From Rhodospirillales bacterium (GTDB lineage Bacteria; Pseudomonadota; Alphaproteobacteria; Rhodospirillales_A; JACZKS01), in assembly GCA_018648445.1 (NCBI GenBank), contig JABGRG010000084.1, positions 1 to 18,108 of the forward strand: DNA of 18,108 nt, read 5' to 3'. Under the pieces are notes generated by a model, which was given only the letters and a program-made list of their open reading frames with translations, ran no database searches and was not told the DNA's origin. A program made the position numbers and the translations under genes. Of this stretch, positions 1 to 7,081 are shown piece after piece; position 1 is the first letter of the stretch; each line of letters opens with the position of its first letter.

Positions 1-341
1 TGCCGATCAAACAGGCCGGATACATATCAGCGACTTCCGATATCCAGCAAATTCTCTCTTGCAAACAGCAGCCGGTCCATACATGGGGTCAAAAGCGGTT
101 GTCAGAGAGGACCTGTTTCCACTTCTGCTTAACTCCGGAAAGCGGCGGTTAACGCGTCCAGGAATTCGAACATGTTGGAACGAACGCCTCCGAGACCATG
201 CAGGGCAAGAGGAAGTGCTTTAGAGGAAACACGAATTCCCCATGGATCACGGTGGTTGGGTTTCTTGAAAAACCAAGTGCCACCAAAGGAGCCGGTATCA
301 CATCGGTATGTGTATCCACCAGGACCACCACTCGAATTGAC
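1..341. other. Non-coding or decayed stretch
   Basis: No intact gene is visible in these bases. The three plus frames are broken by stops near 124, 148 and 229, and no usable ribosome binding site precedes the short frames. The right-hand part, from about 129, has a protein-like reading on the minus strand that is listed separately as a possible relic. The region directly precedes the surviving 3' end of a GHMP kinase gene, so it is best read as sequence that replaced the missing N-terminal part of that gene. Confidence 0.5.
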
Positions 342-347
342 GTGCAT
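129..347 (-). pseudogene. Possible relic of an unrecognised protein gene
   Basis: The minus strand from the ATG at 347 to the TAA at 129 reads as 72 residues of protein-like composition, with two Trp, several Phe and Gly-rich turns (for example a segment reading FFKKPNHRDPWGIRVSSKAL, then LHGLGGVR). It vaguely recalls replication-initiation-type proteins of small phages and plasmids, but that is memory-based and weak. It has no Shine-Dalgarno site, is short, and its 5' end coincides with the point where GHMP kinase homology begins on the other strand. It is therefore at best a gene fragment next to a recombination junction, and it may be a chance frame. Confidence 0.22.
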
Positions 348-518
348 CTTGACGCACTTCTTCAAGACGCGCTCAAGGCCGGTGCCGTCGGCGCGCGACT
401 GATCGGCGGGGGATTTGGCGGTTCCATTGTTGCTCTCATCGAAAGTGGAAACGCCGACGCATGGTGCATAACAATCAAAGATATGTTTCCCCAGGCGAAG
501 GTATTGGCCTTTTCCTAA
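342..518 (+). pseudogene. C-terminal remnant of a GHMP kinase (galactokinase type)
   Basis: The frame ending at the TAA at 516-518 contains a segment reading GAVGARLIGGGFGGSIVALI at about 381-440. It corresponds to the C-terminal glycine-rich motif of galactokinase-type GHMP kinases, the family signature GA-GAR-TGGGFGG. It is preceded by LDALLQDALKA, which fits the helix just before that motif, and followed by about 25 residues to a natural-looking C-terminus. The ATP-binding P-loop motif and everything else expected in the 300 or more N-terminal residues is absent: upstream of about 342 the reading no longer resembles the family and stops interrupt all frames. The fragment cannot encode an active kinase. 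It marks a truncated or recombined gene. Calling it galactokinase rather than another GHMP sugar kinase is a guess. Confidence 0.6.
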
Positions 519-562
519 TCGTCGTGAAGATTGTCCGGACCCCCCTTGCGAAGCGAATTACG

Positions 563-1153
563 CTATTTAGGGGCGAACGCAGCCAGCCCAACTACGGCTA
601 ACATGGACAACGCCATGGCGATGTTGATGCGAGATTGGATGTGGGCCGGGAGGTTGAGGCGGTGCAACGTCACGCCTGCAAATAACCAAAGAAAATGGAT
701 CGGGATCCAAATTCCGTTGAGAATTAGAAACTTGAGCATTGTTTCCGTGACGAGGTTCTCGGGCCAGAATGCAAATCCGGTAAACAGCGCCGTATTTACG
801 GCATACGCTTTCGGGTTGACGGCTTGCAGCGTTATGCCGCCCCAAAATCCCGGCGCTTTCACCGCTTCGATAAATGCGATCTTGGTTCCTGAAAACGCAA
901 TTCGTGCAGCAAGAAACGTCAGATACGCCGCTGACGCAATCAAAAGAACGTGACGGATATTGGCGTCGGCCAGAGCTATCGCCGCCAAACCCGAAACAAC
1001 CGCTAACGCCACCAGATTTGTTCCGACAAGCAATCCGGCGATATAACGGATGCCTGGCCGTGAACCGAACGCCGAACCGACGCCAGCGACGGATAAGACG
1101 CCGGGTCCGGGGGTAATAATGAGGAAGAAAACGGCGACGGCGAACGTAAGCAT
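563..1153 (-). CDS. LysE/RhtB family amino-acid exporter
   Basis: A 196-residue inner-membrane protein of the LysE/RhtB superfamily, which exports amino acids or their derivatives (lysine, homoserine, threonine, cysteine relatives) by proton exchange. The N-terminal helix carries the family hallmark TPGPG at residues 14-18, and about six hydrophobic segments follow, matching the usual length of 195-210 residues. The ATG at 1153 is preferred over an in-frame TTG at 1165 because family members normally start directly at the MLTF-like first helix; a weak GCGAGA lies upstream. It sits 91 bases downstream of an SDR gene on the same strand, so co-transcription is possible but not demanded. The substrate cannot be deduced. 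The family assignment is firm. Confidence 0.9.
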   Translation of the reverse strand: MLTFAVAVFFLIITPGPGVLSVAGVGSAFGSRPGIRYIAGLLVGTNLVALAVVSGLAAIALADANIRHVLLIASAAYLTFLAARIAFSGTKIAFIEAVKAPGFWGGITLQAVNPKAYAVNTALFTGFAFWPENLVTETMLKFLILNGIWIPIHFLWLFAGVTLHRLNLPAHIQSRINIAMALSMLAVVGLAAFAPK

Positions 1154-1244
1154 GGTGTCTCGCAAGTCTTGATACGGCGCCCGTCAACACCCTTCACGGC
1201 GTGAATGGGCTATTTGACGGGAGCCATTTTTCGCAGATGGCGGC

Positions 1245-2084
1245 CTAATCGAAATCGGTGGCGGCACTGGGCCCGCGCCAGCGTTCGATTTCTTCCAGCA
1301 GGTTCTGAAGTTTTTCCCCGGCCCGCTCCATCGCCGGGTTGCCCAACACCAGATGAAGCGGCGGTTCCGGAGCCTCGACGGCCTCGATAATCACACGGGC
1401 CGCCTTGTCGGGATCGCCCTGCTGTTTTCCGTGGCTTTTGCTAATCTGGGTCCGGAAGGCCCCCGCCGTTTCTGCGTAGTCGTCAATACCATTTGCGGGG
1501 TTGTGCATGGAACGGCCGGCGAAGTCGGTGCGGAACGGGCCGGGCTCGACCACCGTTACGCCGATGCCCAGCGGTTTCAGCTCGTGGTACATGGCTTCGC
1601 TGATGCCTTCGAGGGCGAATTTGGTGGCGGCGTAAATTCCCGATCCGGCGATGGCCCGCAGGCCGCCGACCGAGCCGATATTGACCACGGAACCGGACCG
1701 GGCGGCACGCATGGAAGGAAGTACCGCACGGGTCACGTTGAGCAGACCGAAGACGTTGGAATCAAAAACCGTGCGCGCCTCGGCGTCGCTGATTTCCTCG
1801 ACCGCGCCGAACAATCCATGACCGGCATTGTTGATCAGCACGTCGATGCGCCCGAATTTGGCGATTATTTCGTCAACGGCGCGGCGGCATTGTTCGGCGT
1901 CGGAAACTTCAAGGGACACGGCGAGCCCATGTTCCGCCTCTCTGATCCGCGGGTCCAGGCGGGCCGTGTCACGCGCCGTTGTCGCCACGAAATCGCCGCG
2001 GGTCAATAATTCCAGGGCTAGCGATTTGCCGATGCCCGTTGATCCGCCCGTAATGAACCATACCTTTGCGTCGTTTCCGGCCAT
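1245..2084 (-). CDS. SDR family oxidoreductase
   Basis: A classical short-chain dehydrogenase/reductase of 279 residues, cytosolic and NAD(P)H-dependent. The cofactor loop TGGSTGIG is at residues 12-19, the NNAG motif at 85-88, and the catalytic Ser138, Tyr151 and Lys155 have the standard spacing. It is about 30 residues longer than the minimal SDR, with an Arg/Asp/Glu-rich C-terminal tail ending near PSAATDFD, as in the subgroup often annotated as oxidoreductase/SDR family NAD(P)-dependent. An in-frame ATG at 2099 overlaps the Shine-Dalgarno GGGGAG, which lies six bases before the ATG at 2084, so the latter is the start. The substrate is unknown; the neighbours (an exporter and a spaced second SDR) give no clear pathway. 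Confidence 0.92.
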   Translation of the reverse strand: MAGNDAKVWFITGGSTGIGKSLALELLTRGDFVATTARDTARLDPRIREAEHGLAVSLEVSDAEQCRRAVDEIIAKFGRIDVLINNAGHGLFGAVEEISDAEARTVFDSNVFGLLNVTRAVLPSMRAARSGSVVNIGSVGGLRAIAGSGIYAATKFALEGISEAMYHELKPLGIGVTVVEPGPFRTDFAGRSMHNPANGIDDYAETAGAFRTQISKSHGKQQGDPDKAARVIIEAVEAPEPPLHLVLGNPAMERAGEKLQNLLEEIERWRGPSAATDFD

Positions 2085-2754
2085 GATTGTCTCCCCCATT
2101 TTGATTAATCCGACATTCCCCAGATAACGTTCCAGTTGATGTGGATTATACGTCGCGCTCTTGTCGAGTGAACGGGTTTCTTGGGAGATTTTCGACTTTC
2201 TGACAATCGTGCCGGCGATGTGACGTTGGACGGATGCGTTTCAGTGCAAGTGCTTCCGTCAGGACCAGGTTTTCCTGGCTGTCCTGCCGACCCATCACGC
2301 CTTTGCTGAAGGTCTTTGCCATTTTGATCGAGTTCGGCATAGGTTGTTGCGTGCCCCCGCAACCATAACCAACCGTGGAAGCATATAGGAAGCAGGCGGG
2401 GGCGCGAATGAGCGTGGTTCTAGGATAGCTAGACGCCAAGGTCCGGTTCAATGCGTCTCAATTCCGGAGTGGTTCCAAAAGCGGACTAACTCGGAACCCA
2501 GCCCGGTCTTCCGGTCGTGACCCTGAGCAGTCATCAGGCTCCATGGACCCGCAAAAAATGGAGAAATCGCAGTTTTCTCTGCACTCCCGCCCATGCCCAT
2601 CGAGTCCGATTCGAGTGAAATTTGACCGTGTTCGTCATCGGAAGCTTCCCGTTTTTCCAACAAAAGCGGAGGGCATTCACCCTCCGCCTCCCGAAGCACG
2701 CCAGTTATCTGTTCCGAACTGTACTAGGAAGACTCTCTTGTGTGACGTCAGCGC
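2085..2754. other. 670-base intergenic region, no convincing gene
   Basis: Short frames exist on both strands (for example minus 2322-2146 and minus 2699-2448), but none has a good ribosome binding site, recognisable domain or steady codon bias, so I do not call them. The region holds the presumed promoter of the 1245-2084 gene, the terminator of the 2755-3510 gene at 2661-2687, and the motif AAGCGGAC at 2479-2486 that recurs in two other gaps. It may be the scar of a lost gene between two SDR genes. Confidence 0.55.
2661..2687 (-). terminator. Rho-independent terminator of the FabG-like gene
   Basis: On the minus strand a perfect 8-bp stem GCGGAGGG/CCCTCCGC closes a 6-base loop (2674-2679) and is followed by TTTTG, then more U-rich sequence. 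It lies 68 bases downstream of the stop codon of the SDR at 2755. The plus-strand reading is not followed by a T run, so it acts on the minus transcript. Confidence 0.7.
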
Positions 2755-3510
2755 CTATGGCACGGTCACCCGACCGCCGCTAACCGCCAGCGTTTGCCCG
2801 GAGATGTAGCTGGAGCGATCCGAGAGCAAGAAGACGACGGCGTCGGCTATCTCCTCGGGTTGGCCTATCCGTTTCAGCGGGGTAGCAGCAATCATTTTCG
2901 CACTGGCATCCGGGCCGACTTCGCTTCCCAGGTCGGTATCGATCAAGCCCGGAGCCACGCAATTGATGCGGACATTTGGCGCAAACACTTCGGAACAACT
3001 GCGGGCAAACGAAATCACCGCCGCCTTGGCGGCGCTGTAGCTGATCAGCGCAGGCCGCGCCCGCAGGGCGGCAATAGAAGCCACGCAAACGATACGCCCG
3101 TATCCGCGTTCGGCCATGCCCGAAGCCAGGGCGGCGACCGGCAGGAACGTGCCATCGGCATTGACAGACATCATCCACCGCCATGTTTCAAAGGACAGCT
3201 TGCCGTGTTCCTCTAAGGCTCCGTAACCGGCGTTGGTGACGAGAAGATCGACCGGACCGAGATCAGCTTCGATGGCCTCGATCATCCGATTTACCTGACC
3301 GGCGTCCGATACGTCGGCCTTGTAAGTGTGGCAATCAATGCCCTGCGCCGCGACGGCTGTGCGGGTTTCCTCCGCCGCCTCGTCATTGGCCACATAGTTG
3401 ATAGCGACAGCAACGCCCTCCGCCGCCAGAGCAAGCGACACCGCCCGCCCAATGCCGCGCGAGCCCCCAGTTACCAGCGCCGTTTTTCCGGCTAAGCCAC
3501 TGTTGTTCAT
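2755..3510 (-). CDS. FabG-like SDR family oxidoreductase
   Basis: A 251-residue classical SDR close to the 3-oxoacyl-ACP reductase/glucose dehydrogenase subgroup, NAD(P)H-dependent and cytosolic. It has TGGSRGIG at residues 14-21, TNAG in place of NNAG at 92-95, and catalytic Ser145, Tyr158 and Lys162. The C-terminus has the typical FLLSDRSSYISGQTLAVSGG ending. The Arg18 of the TGGSRGIG loop favours NADPH. Several in-frame starts exist (3552, 3531, 3513); ATG 3510 is chosen because AGAGG lies six bases upstream and because the earlier starts would overlap the preceding gene, which ends at 3528. No fatty-acid genes surround it, so it is not the housekeeping fabG; a catabolic or secondary role is likely. 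Confidence 0.92.
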   Translation of the reverse strand: MNNSGLAGKTALVTGGSRGIGRAVSLALAAEGVAVAINYVANDEAAEETRTAVAAQGIDCHTYKADVSDAGQVNRMIEAIEADLGPVDLLVTNAGYGALEEHGKLSFETWRWMMSVNADGTFLPVAALASGMAERGYGRIVCVASIAALRARPALISYSAAKAAVISFARSCSEVFAPNVRINCVAPGLIDTDLGSEVGPDASAKMIAATPLKRIGQPEEIADAVVFLLSDRSSYISGQTLAVSGGRVTVP

Positions 3511-3527
3511 CATATGCCTCTCTTCGC

Positions 3528-4211
3528 TCATTGCAGTGCGGGAAGCCGCCAACCAAGCCGGTAAACTTCTCCGCCCGCCTGCTGCACACTCAGTGAGAAC
3601 GCCTCAACCTCGTTCCAGTCATGCTCTGCGGGAAGTTGAATGGCAAGTCTTCCCCGCGCGGCGTACATGTTGCCTCCCATGGCGCGTTCCTTGGTCACGG
3701 CATACTCAAGCATATCAAACGTTTGCGAGCGTCCCGACCCGCTTTCGAATACGATTGCAAGGTTCTGTTTTTCAAGGCTTTCCCGCGTTTCGGAAATGAA
3801 GATGAAGGAAAAAACCATCTGTTCATCCGGATTGCGGAACGTTTCCAGCAACCGCTTGTCCGCCGCCGAGGGAGAAACCCGGTTTTTCACAGCCCAGGCG
3901 CGGCTTTCAAGAAAAAAAGTGGTCGGCAGAAACGGTGTTGCACCCGCAGATATCCAGGGTTTGGCTAGGTAGTCCGAAGACATGTTTGCCATTGAATGGT
4001 TATAAAACAGGCCGCCCCATCCGATTGTTGCTGCCTGAGTACGCAAGTGCTCTCTTGACGAGTCGTCGAATGGCGTATTCGGCCGGCCATCCAATGTCAA
4101 AATTCCCGCTGCAGCCGCAGAGAGAATCGCGAGTATCGACAGCGCAACGGTGGCTGCAAAAAGTGATAATCGGGAGCAAACATTACTGCGATATTTTAGC
4201 GTGGAGCTCAT
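3528..4211 (-). CDS. Unrecognised membrane-anchored protein
   Basis: A 227-residue protein that I cannot assign to a family. Residues about 14-38 form one long hydrophobic segment after a basic N-terminus, which looks like a signal anchor or an uncleaved signal sequence, so the rest probably faces the periplasm. The remainder is mixed alpha/beta in composition, with two Trp in the middle and two near the C-terminus, and no obvious cysteine pairs or repeats. The start is ATG 4211, with AAAGG eight bases upstream; a TTG at 4253 is less likely. It ends 17 bases before the start of the SDR at 3510 and is on the same strand, so the two may form an operon. The composition looks like a genuine gene; the function is unknown. 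Confidence 0.65.
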   Translation of the reverse strand: MSSTLKYRSNVCSRLSLFAATVALSILAILSAAAAGILTLDGRPNTPFDDSSREHLRTQAATIGWGGLFYNHSMANMSSDYLAKPWISAGATPFLPTTFFLESRAWAVKNRVSPSAADKRLLETFRNPDEQMVFSFIFISETRESLEKQNLAIVFESGSGRSQTFDMLEYAVTKERAMGGNMYAARGRLAIQLPAEHDWNEVEAFSLSVQQAGGEVYRLGWRLPALQ

Positions 4212-4315
4212 GTGTGGAACCTTTGCGACCAACTTTAGCCCGGACGGCGACAAACCGGTATATGGGTGCCAAACGCCAAATTTACATCACCACGGATGAT
4301 GGCGGGAAATCCACC

Positions 4316-4344
4316 TTGACTCTTTCCGATTTCTTAATGCTAAC
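4316..4344 (+). promoter_or_regulatory. Candidate promoter upstream of the PF07090 gene
   Basis: TTGACT at 4316-4321 is a five-of-six match to a sigma-70 -35 box and is followed 17 bases later by the poor -10 GCTAAC. The surrounding 4310-4430 stretch is clearly more AT-rich than its neighbours and precedes the first plus-strand gene of the sugar locus. Support is limited to position and one good hexamer. Confidence 0.22.
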
Positions 4345-4458
4345 TATTGGAGAACGAATGCGTAATGCAACCAAGAATGAATATATCTAGAAAAGAGAAT
4401 ATTGCACAAACAAAAAACTGACGATACGAGCATGGCAGTTTCCAAGGGGGAGGTAGCG

Positions 4459-5208
4459 ATGTCTGGTTCTGTTCTTTTTGTTGGAGAATCTTGGTCGTCG
4501 ATTGGGTTTCATTTAAAGGGCTTTTCCGTATACACTACAGGCGGGTATGAAGAGGGCGGAAAACCTCTGATTGATGCATTGGAGAACTCTGGGCATCCCG
4601 TAACCTACGTTCGCAACCACGAGGTTGATTCTCAGTTTCCCATTATCGCCAAAAAGTTGGAGAAATACGGCGCGGTCGTGCTTAGCGACGTGCCTGCCGA
4701 CACGTTTCTCTTACACCCCGACACCTTGGGCAAATCCATAATTCGACCCAACTCGCTACGCGAGATGGCCGAGTATGTGGAAAATGGCGGCGGTTTCCTG
4801 ATGGTTGGCGGGTACATGTCGTTTTCCGGTTTCGAGGGGAAGGCGCGCTACCAGAATACGGCAATAGCCGACATTCTACCGGTAACCATGCTCGGCACCG
4901 ACGACCGCATTGAAATGCCGGAAGGCGTGACCCCCGAAGTGGTGGCGGATCACCCGATATTGGAGGGATTGGAGGCGAAGTGGCCCCCGTTCCTTGGCTA
5001 CCAACGACTGGTGGCCAAGCCAGATGCCCAAGTGTTAATGACGATCGGAAACGACCCGTTCCTCGTTTTAGGTCGTTACGGTAAAGGGCGGGTTGCGGCG
5101 TTTGCGTCAGACTGTTCGCCCCATTGGGGCCCTCCCGAATTCCTTAATTGGCCGTCATACACGCCATTTTGGTCGCGTTTGATTGATTGGCTTTCCGAAA
5201 CCGACTGA
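4459..5208 (+). CDS. Glutamine amidotransferase-like protein (PF07090)
   Basis: A 249-residue cytosolic protein of the putative glutamine amidotransferase family (DUF1355, flavodoxin-like class I GATase fold). The N-terminal VLFVGESWSS and the GGGFLMVGGYMSFSG segment at residues 110-124 are typical of the family. At the nucleophile elbow (GGYMS, 117-121) there is no Cys; the only Cys is at 219 in a SDCSPHWGP segment. It therefore cannot work as a normal Cys-dependent amidotransferase and may be a binding or non-glutamine hydrolase variant. The start is set by GGGGGAGG five to six bases before ATG 4459; upstream in-frame starts lack this. It precedes the TRAP genes by 177 bases on the same strand. 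Family members often sit in sugar catabolic loci, which fits here; the role is not established. Confidence 0.85.
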   Translation: MSGSVLFVGESWSSIGFHLKGFSVYTTGGYEEGGKPLIDALENSGHPVTYVRNHEVDSQFPIIAKKLEKYGAVVLSDVPADTFLLHPDTLGKSIIRPNSLREMAEYVENGGGFLMVGGYMSFSGFEGKARYQNTAIADILPVTMLGTDDRIEMPEGVTPEVVADHPILEGLEAKWPPFLGYQRLVAKPDAQVLMTIGNDPFLVLGRYGKGRVAAFASDCSPHWGPPEFLNWPSYTPFWSRLIDWLSETD

Positions 5209-5385
5209 TTGAAGCCGTGCTCGGTTGAGCGAGAATTTGTTTGTCCGTGGCAAAGCGGACTGAGATTCCCGATCGGGCAGGGCTGGAGGAAAAACGTGGG
5301 GCGTCGCGATCCCGCGGGTAAGAAAAACGGTTGGCGGTCGTTTCATGATGGGGCGACCGAATGGAAAAAGTAGCAGGAGGTTTAC

Positions 5386-6444
5386 ATGAATTGTTTGGTG
5401 AAACTGTCCATGACTGCTGTGGCCGGGGCGGCGCTGCTGGCCTTGGCCGGAACCGCTGACGCAGCTGAGTTCAAGTTGCGTGTTACCAACCCCGACGCAC
5501 CGTATGTGTCGGTAAGCGGACTAAAATATCCGTATTACGTTTATGGCATGATGACCTCTTTTGCCAATACGGTTGAGGCGCTGTCAAAGGGTCGCATCGA
5601 CGCCGAAGTCTATCATAGCGGCACCCTTGGCGATCTGCGCGAAAACATGGAGTCCGTAAAACTTGGTGTCTTGGAAGCAACGACGCCGTCCGAAGGGCCG
5701 GTTTCAATTTGGTATCCGGACATCCAGGTGATTGCGATCCCTTATATCTTTAAGAACGCTGCCGTGGCTTGGGAAGTGATGGACGGGCCTTTCGGCCAGA
5801 AGCTGTTTGACGGCATGCAGGCTAAAGGTTTCCGCGCAGTCGGCATCGGTGAAAACGGTGGGTTCAGGATCTGGGGCAACAACGTGCGCCCGATCGAATC
5901 TCCGGCCGACATGAAGGGCATGAAAATCCGCACCATGCAGACTCCGGCCCATCAGGAAATGGTTCGCAGCCTGGGTGCCTCACCGACCGCAGTGCCGTGG
6001 ATGGAAGTCTACAACGCCCTGCAAACCGGTGTCGTCGATGGGGCCGAACTGCCGACCGTGGGCTCGCTCCAGCAGAACCTGCATGAAGTTCTGAAATACA
6101 TTACGGTGGATAGCCATGTGTACAGCCTGTCGCTGATCGTGGTTAGCGAAAAATGGTTCCAGAAACTGCCAGCCGACTTGCAAGAGGCGGTTTTGATTGC
6201 CGGTCGTATCAGCACGGTTACCAGCCGTGGCCTGGTGCAAACGGCGGTCGATGACGTGTTGAAATACTATGCGGAAGAGGCTGGTATCAAGGTATCCTTC
6301 GTTGCCGGTGCGGCCCAGGAAAAATTCCGCAATCTGGCTCAGCCCGGCGTCCTCAAGTGGATGCGCAAGCAGGTGGGTGACCAACTGGTTGACGAATTCA
6401 TGAAAGCCGTAAAAGCGGCCGAAGCGAAGCTAGGCATGAAGTAA
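5386..6444 (+). CDS. dctP: TRAP transporter substrate-binding protein
   Basis: A 352-residue periplasmic solute-binding protein of the DctP family, the high-affinity receptor of a TRAP transporter driven by a Na+ or H+ gradient. The signal peptide spans residues 1-26 (basic start, hydrophobic core, TADA cleavage site). The mature part shows the family pattern: KGMKIRTMQTPAHQEM, whose Arg normally binds the substrate carboxylate, followed by the SLGASPTAVPWMEVYNALQT and GVVDGAELP segment. AGGAGG five bases before the ATG is an optimal ribosome site. A 6-bp inverted repeat (CGGTCG 5335-5340, CGACCG 5354-5359) lies just upstream and could be a weak operator. dctQ and dctM follow. The conserved Arg suggests an acidic ligand such as a sugar acid, but the neighbouring sugar kinases suggest a sugar or polyol; the ligand is open. 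Confidence 0.94.
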   Translation: MNCLVKLSMTAVAGAALLALAGTADAAEFKLRVTNPDAPYVSVSGLKYPYYVYGMMTSFANTVEALSKGRIDAEVYHSGTLGDLRENMESVKLGVLEATTPSEGPVSIWYPDIQVIAIPYIFKNAAVAWEVMDGPFGQKLFDGMQAKGFRAVGIGENGGFRIWGNNVRPIESPADMKGMKIRTMQTPAHQEMVRSLGASPTAVPWMEVYNALQTGVVDGAELPTVGSLQQNLHEVLKYITVDSHVYSLSLIVVSEKWFQKLPADLQEAVLIAGRISTVTSRGLVQTAVDDVLKYYAEEAGIKVSFVAGAAQEKFRNLAQPGVLKWMRKQVGDQLVDEFMKAVKAAEAKLGMK

Positions 6445-6529
6445 CGTCGAGACTTACGGATAAGAGGGGCGGGGTGTGGGCCATGGGTCCGCGCCCTGTC
6501 TTCGCCGGTTATCAGAGGCCACTTCCTTC

Positions 6530-7072
6530 ATGATCACAACTTACAACCGTTTCGCCGAGATCGTCTCGAAGTTATCTCGCTGGGCTTGCATTATCAGCCT
6601 GAGCGCTATGACGATCGCGATTCTTATTAATGTATTTTTCCGTTATGTCCTGAATGATCCTTTGTCATGGCCGCCCGAATTTGCCCGCTTCACGCAGGTC
6701 GCCGTGACGATGCTGGCCAGCGGCCTTGCCGTGCGTTATGGCCGCCATGTAGGCGTTACGGTTCTGGTCATGCGCCTGCCCATGCGAATGCAAACGGCGG
6801 TCTTTATCGCAACCAATTTTCTGGTTCTGTGTTTTCTCGCCGTGGTGCTGTTTGAGGGCTACAAGCTGGCCTTTTTCGAGGGGCCGAGCCAACTTGCTCC
6901 GTCACTGCAAGTGTCGATGATGTGGGCGTTTATCGCGGTGCCCCTGGGGGCGTTTCTTATGATTGTTCATGTGATTGAGGTTTCGCTCAATGCCGTGGTC
7001 AATGCGCGCGTGGGACTATCGCCATATGCCCTTCCGGGTTCCGTTGAAAAAACCGAAGAGCCCGAGGGGTAG
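6530..7072 (+). CDS. dctQ: TRAP transporter small permease (DctQ)
   Basis: A 180-residue inner-membrane protein with four predicted helices. It carries the DctQ signature around residues 34-51 (VFFRYVLNDPLSWPPEFAR), in the loop between helices 1 and 2. DctQ pairs with DctM to form the TRAP translocator. ATG 6530 is used because the first helix then follows after a short tail; AGAGG lies 11 bases upstream, a longish spacing. The 85-base gap after dctP contains a G-rich potential stem (GGGCG at 6467-6471 with CGCCC at 6492-6496), of the kind that lowers permease expression relative to the binding protein. The dctM start follows nine bases after the stop. Confidence 0.92.
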   Translation: MITTYNRFAEIVSKLSRWACIISLSAMTIAILINVFFRYVLNDPLSWPPEFARFTQVAVTMLASGLAVRYGRHVGVTVLVMRLPMRMQTAVFIATNFLVLCFLAVVLFEGYKLAFFEGPSQLAPSLQVSMMWAFIAVPLGAFLMIVHVIEVSLNAVVNARVGLSPYALPGSVEKTEEPEG

Positions 7073-7081
7073 GAAACGGCA

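Noticed and set aside
1188..1209. Hairpin CCCTTCAC/GTGAATGGG between the SDR and LysE genes as a terminator
   Set aside because: The stem has a bulge and there is no T run on either strand, so it is not a convincing terminator.
2146..2451. Minus-strand frame of about 100 residues between the two SDR genes
   Set aside because: No ribosome site, no recognisable motif, and a second frame on the same strand is equally open, so neither can be preferred.
2448..2699. Minus-strand frame overlapping the terminator downstream of the FabG-like gene
   Set aside because: It begins within the terminator hairpin region and has no ribosome site or family match.
4402..4458. N-terminal extension of the PF07090 protein
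   Set aside because: The extra 19 residues would cover the strong Shine-Dalgarno GGGGGAGG that serves the ATG at 4459 and are not family-like.
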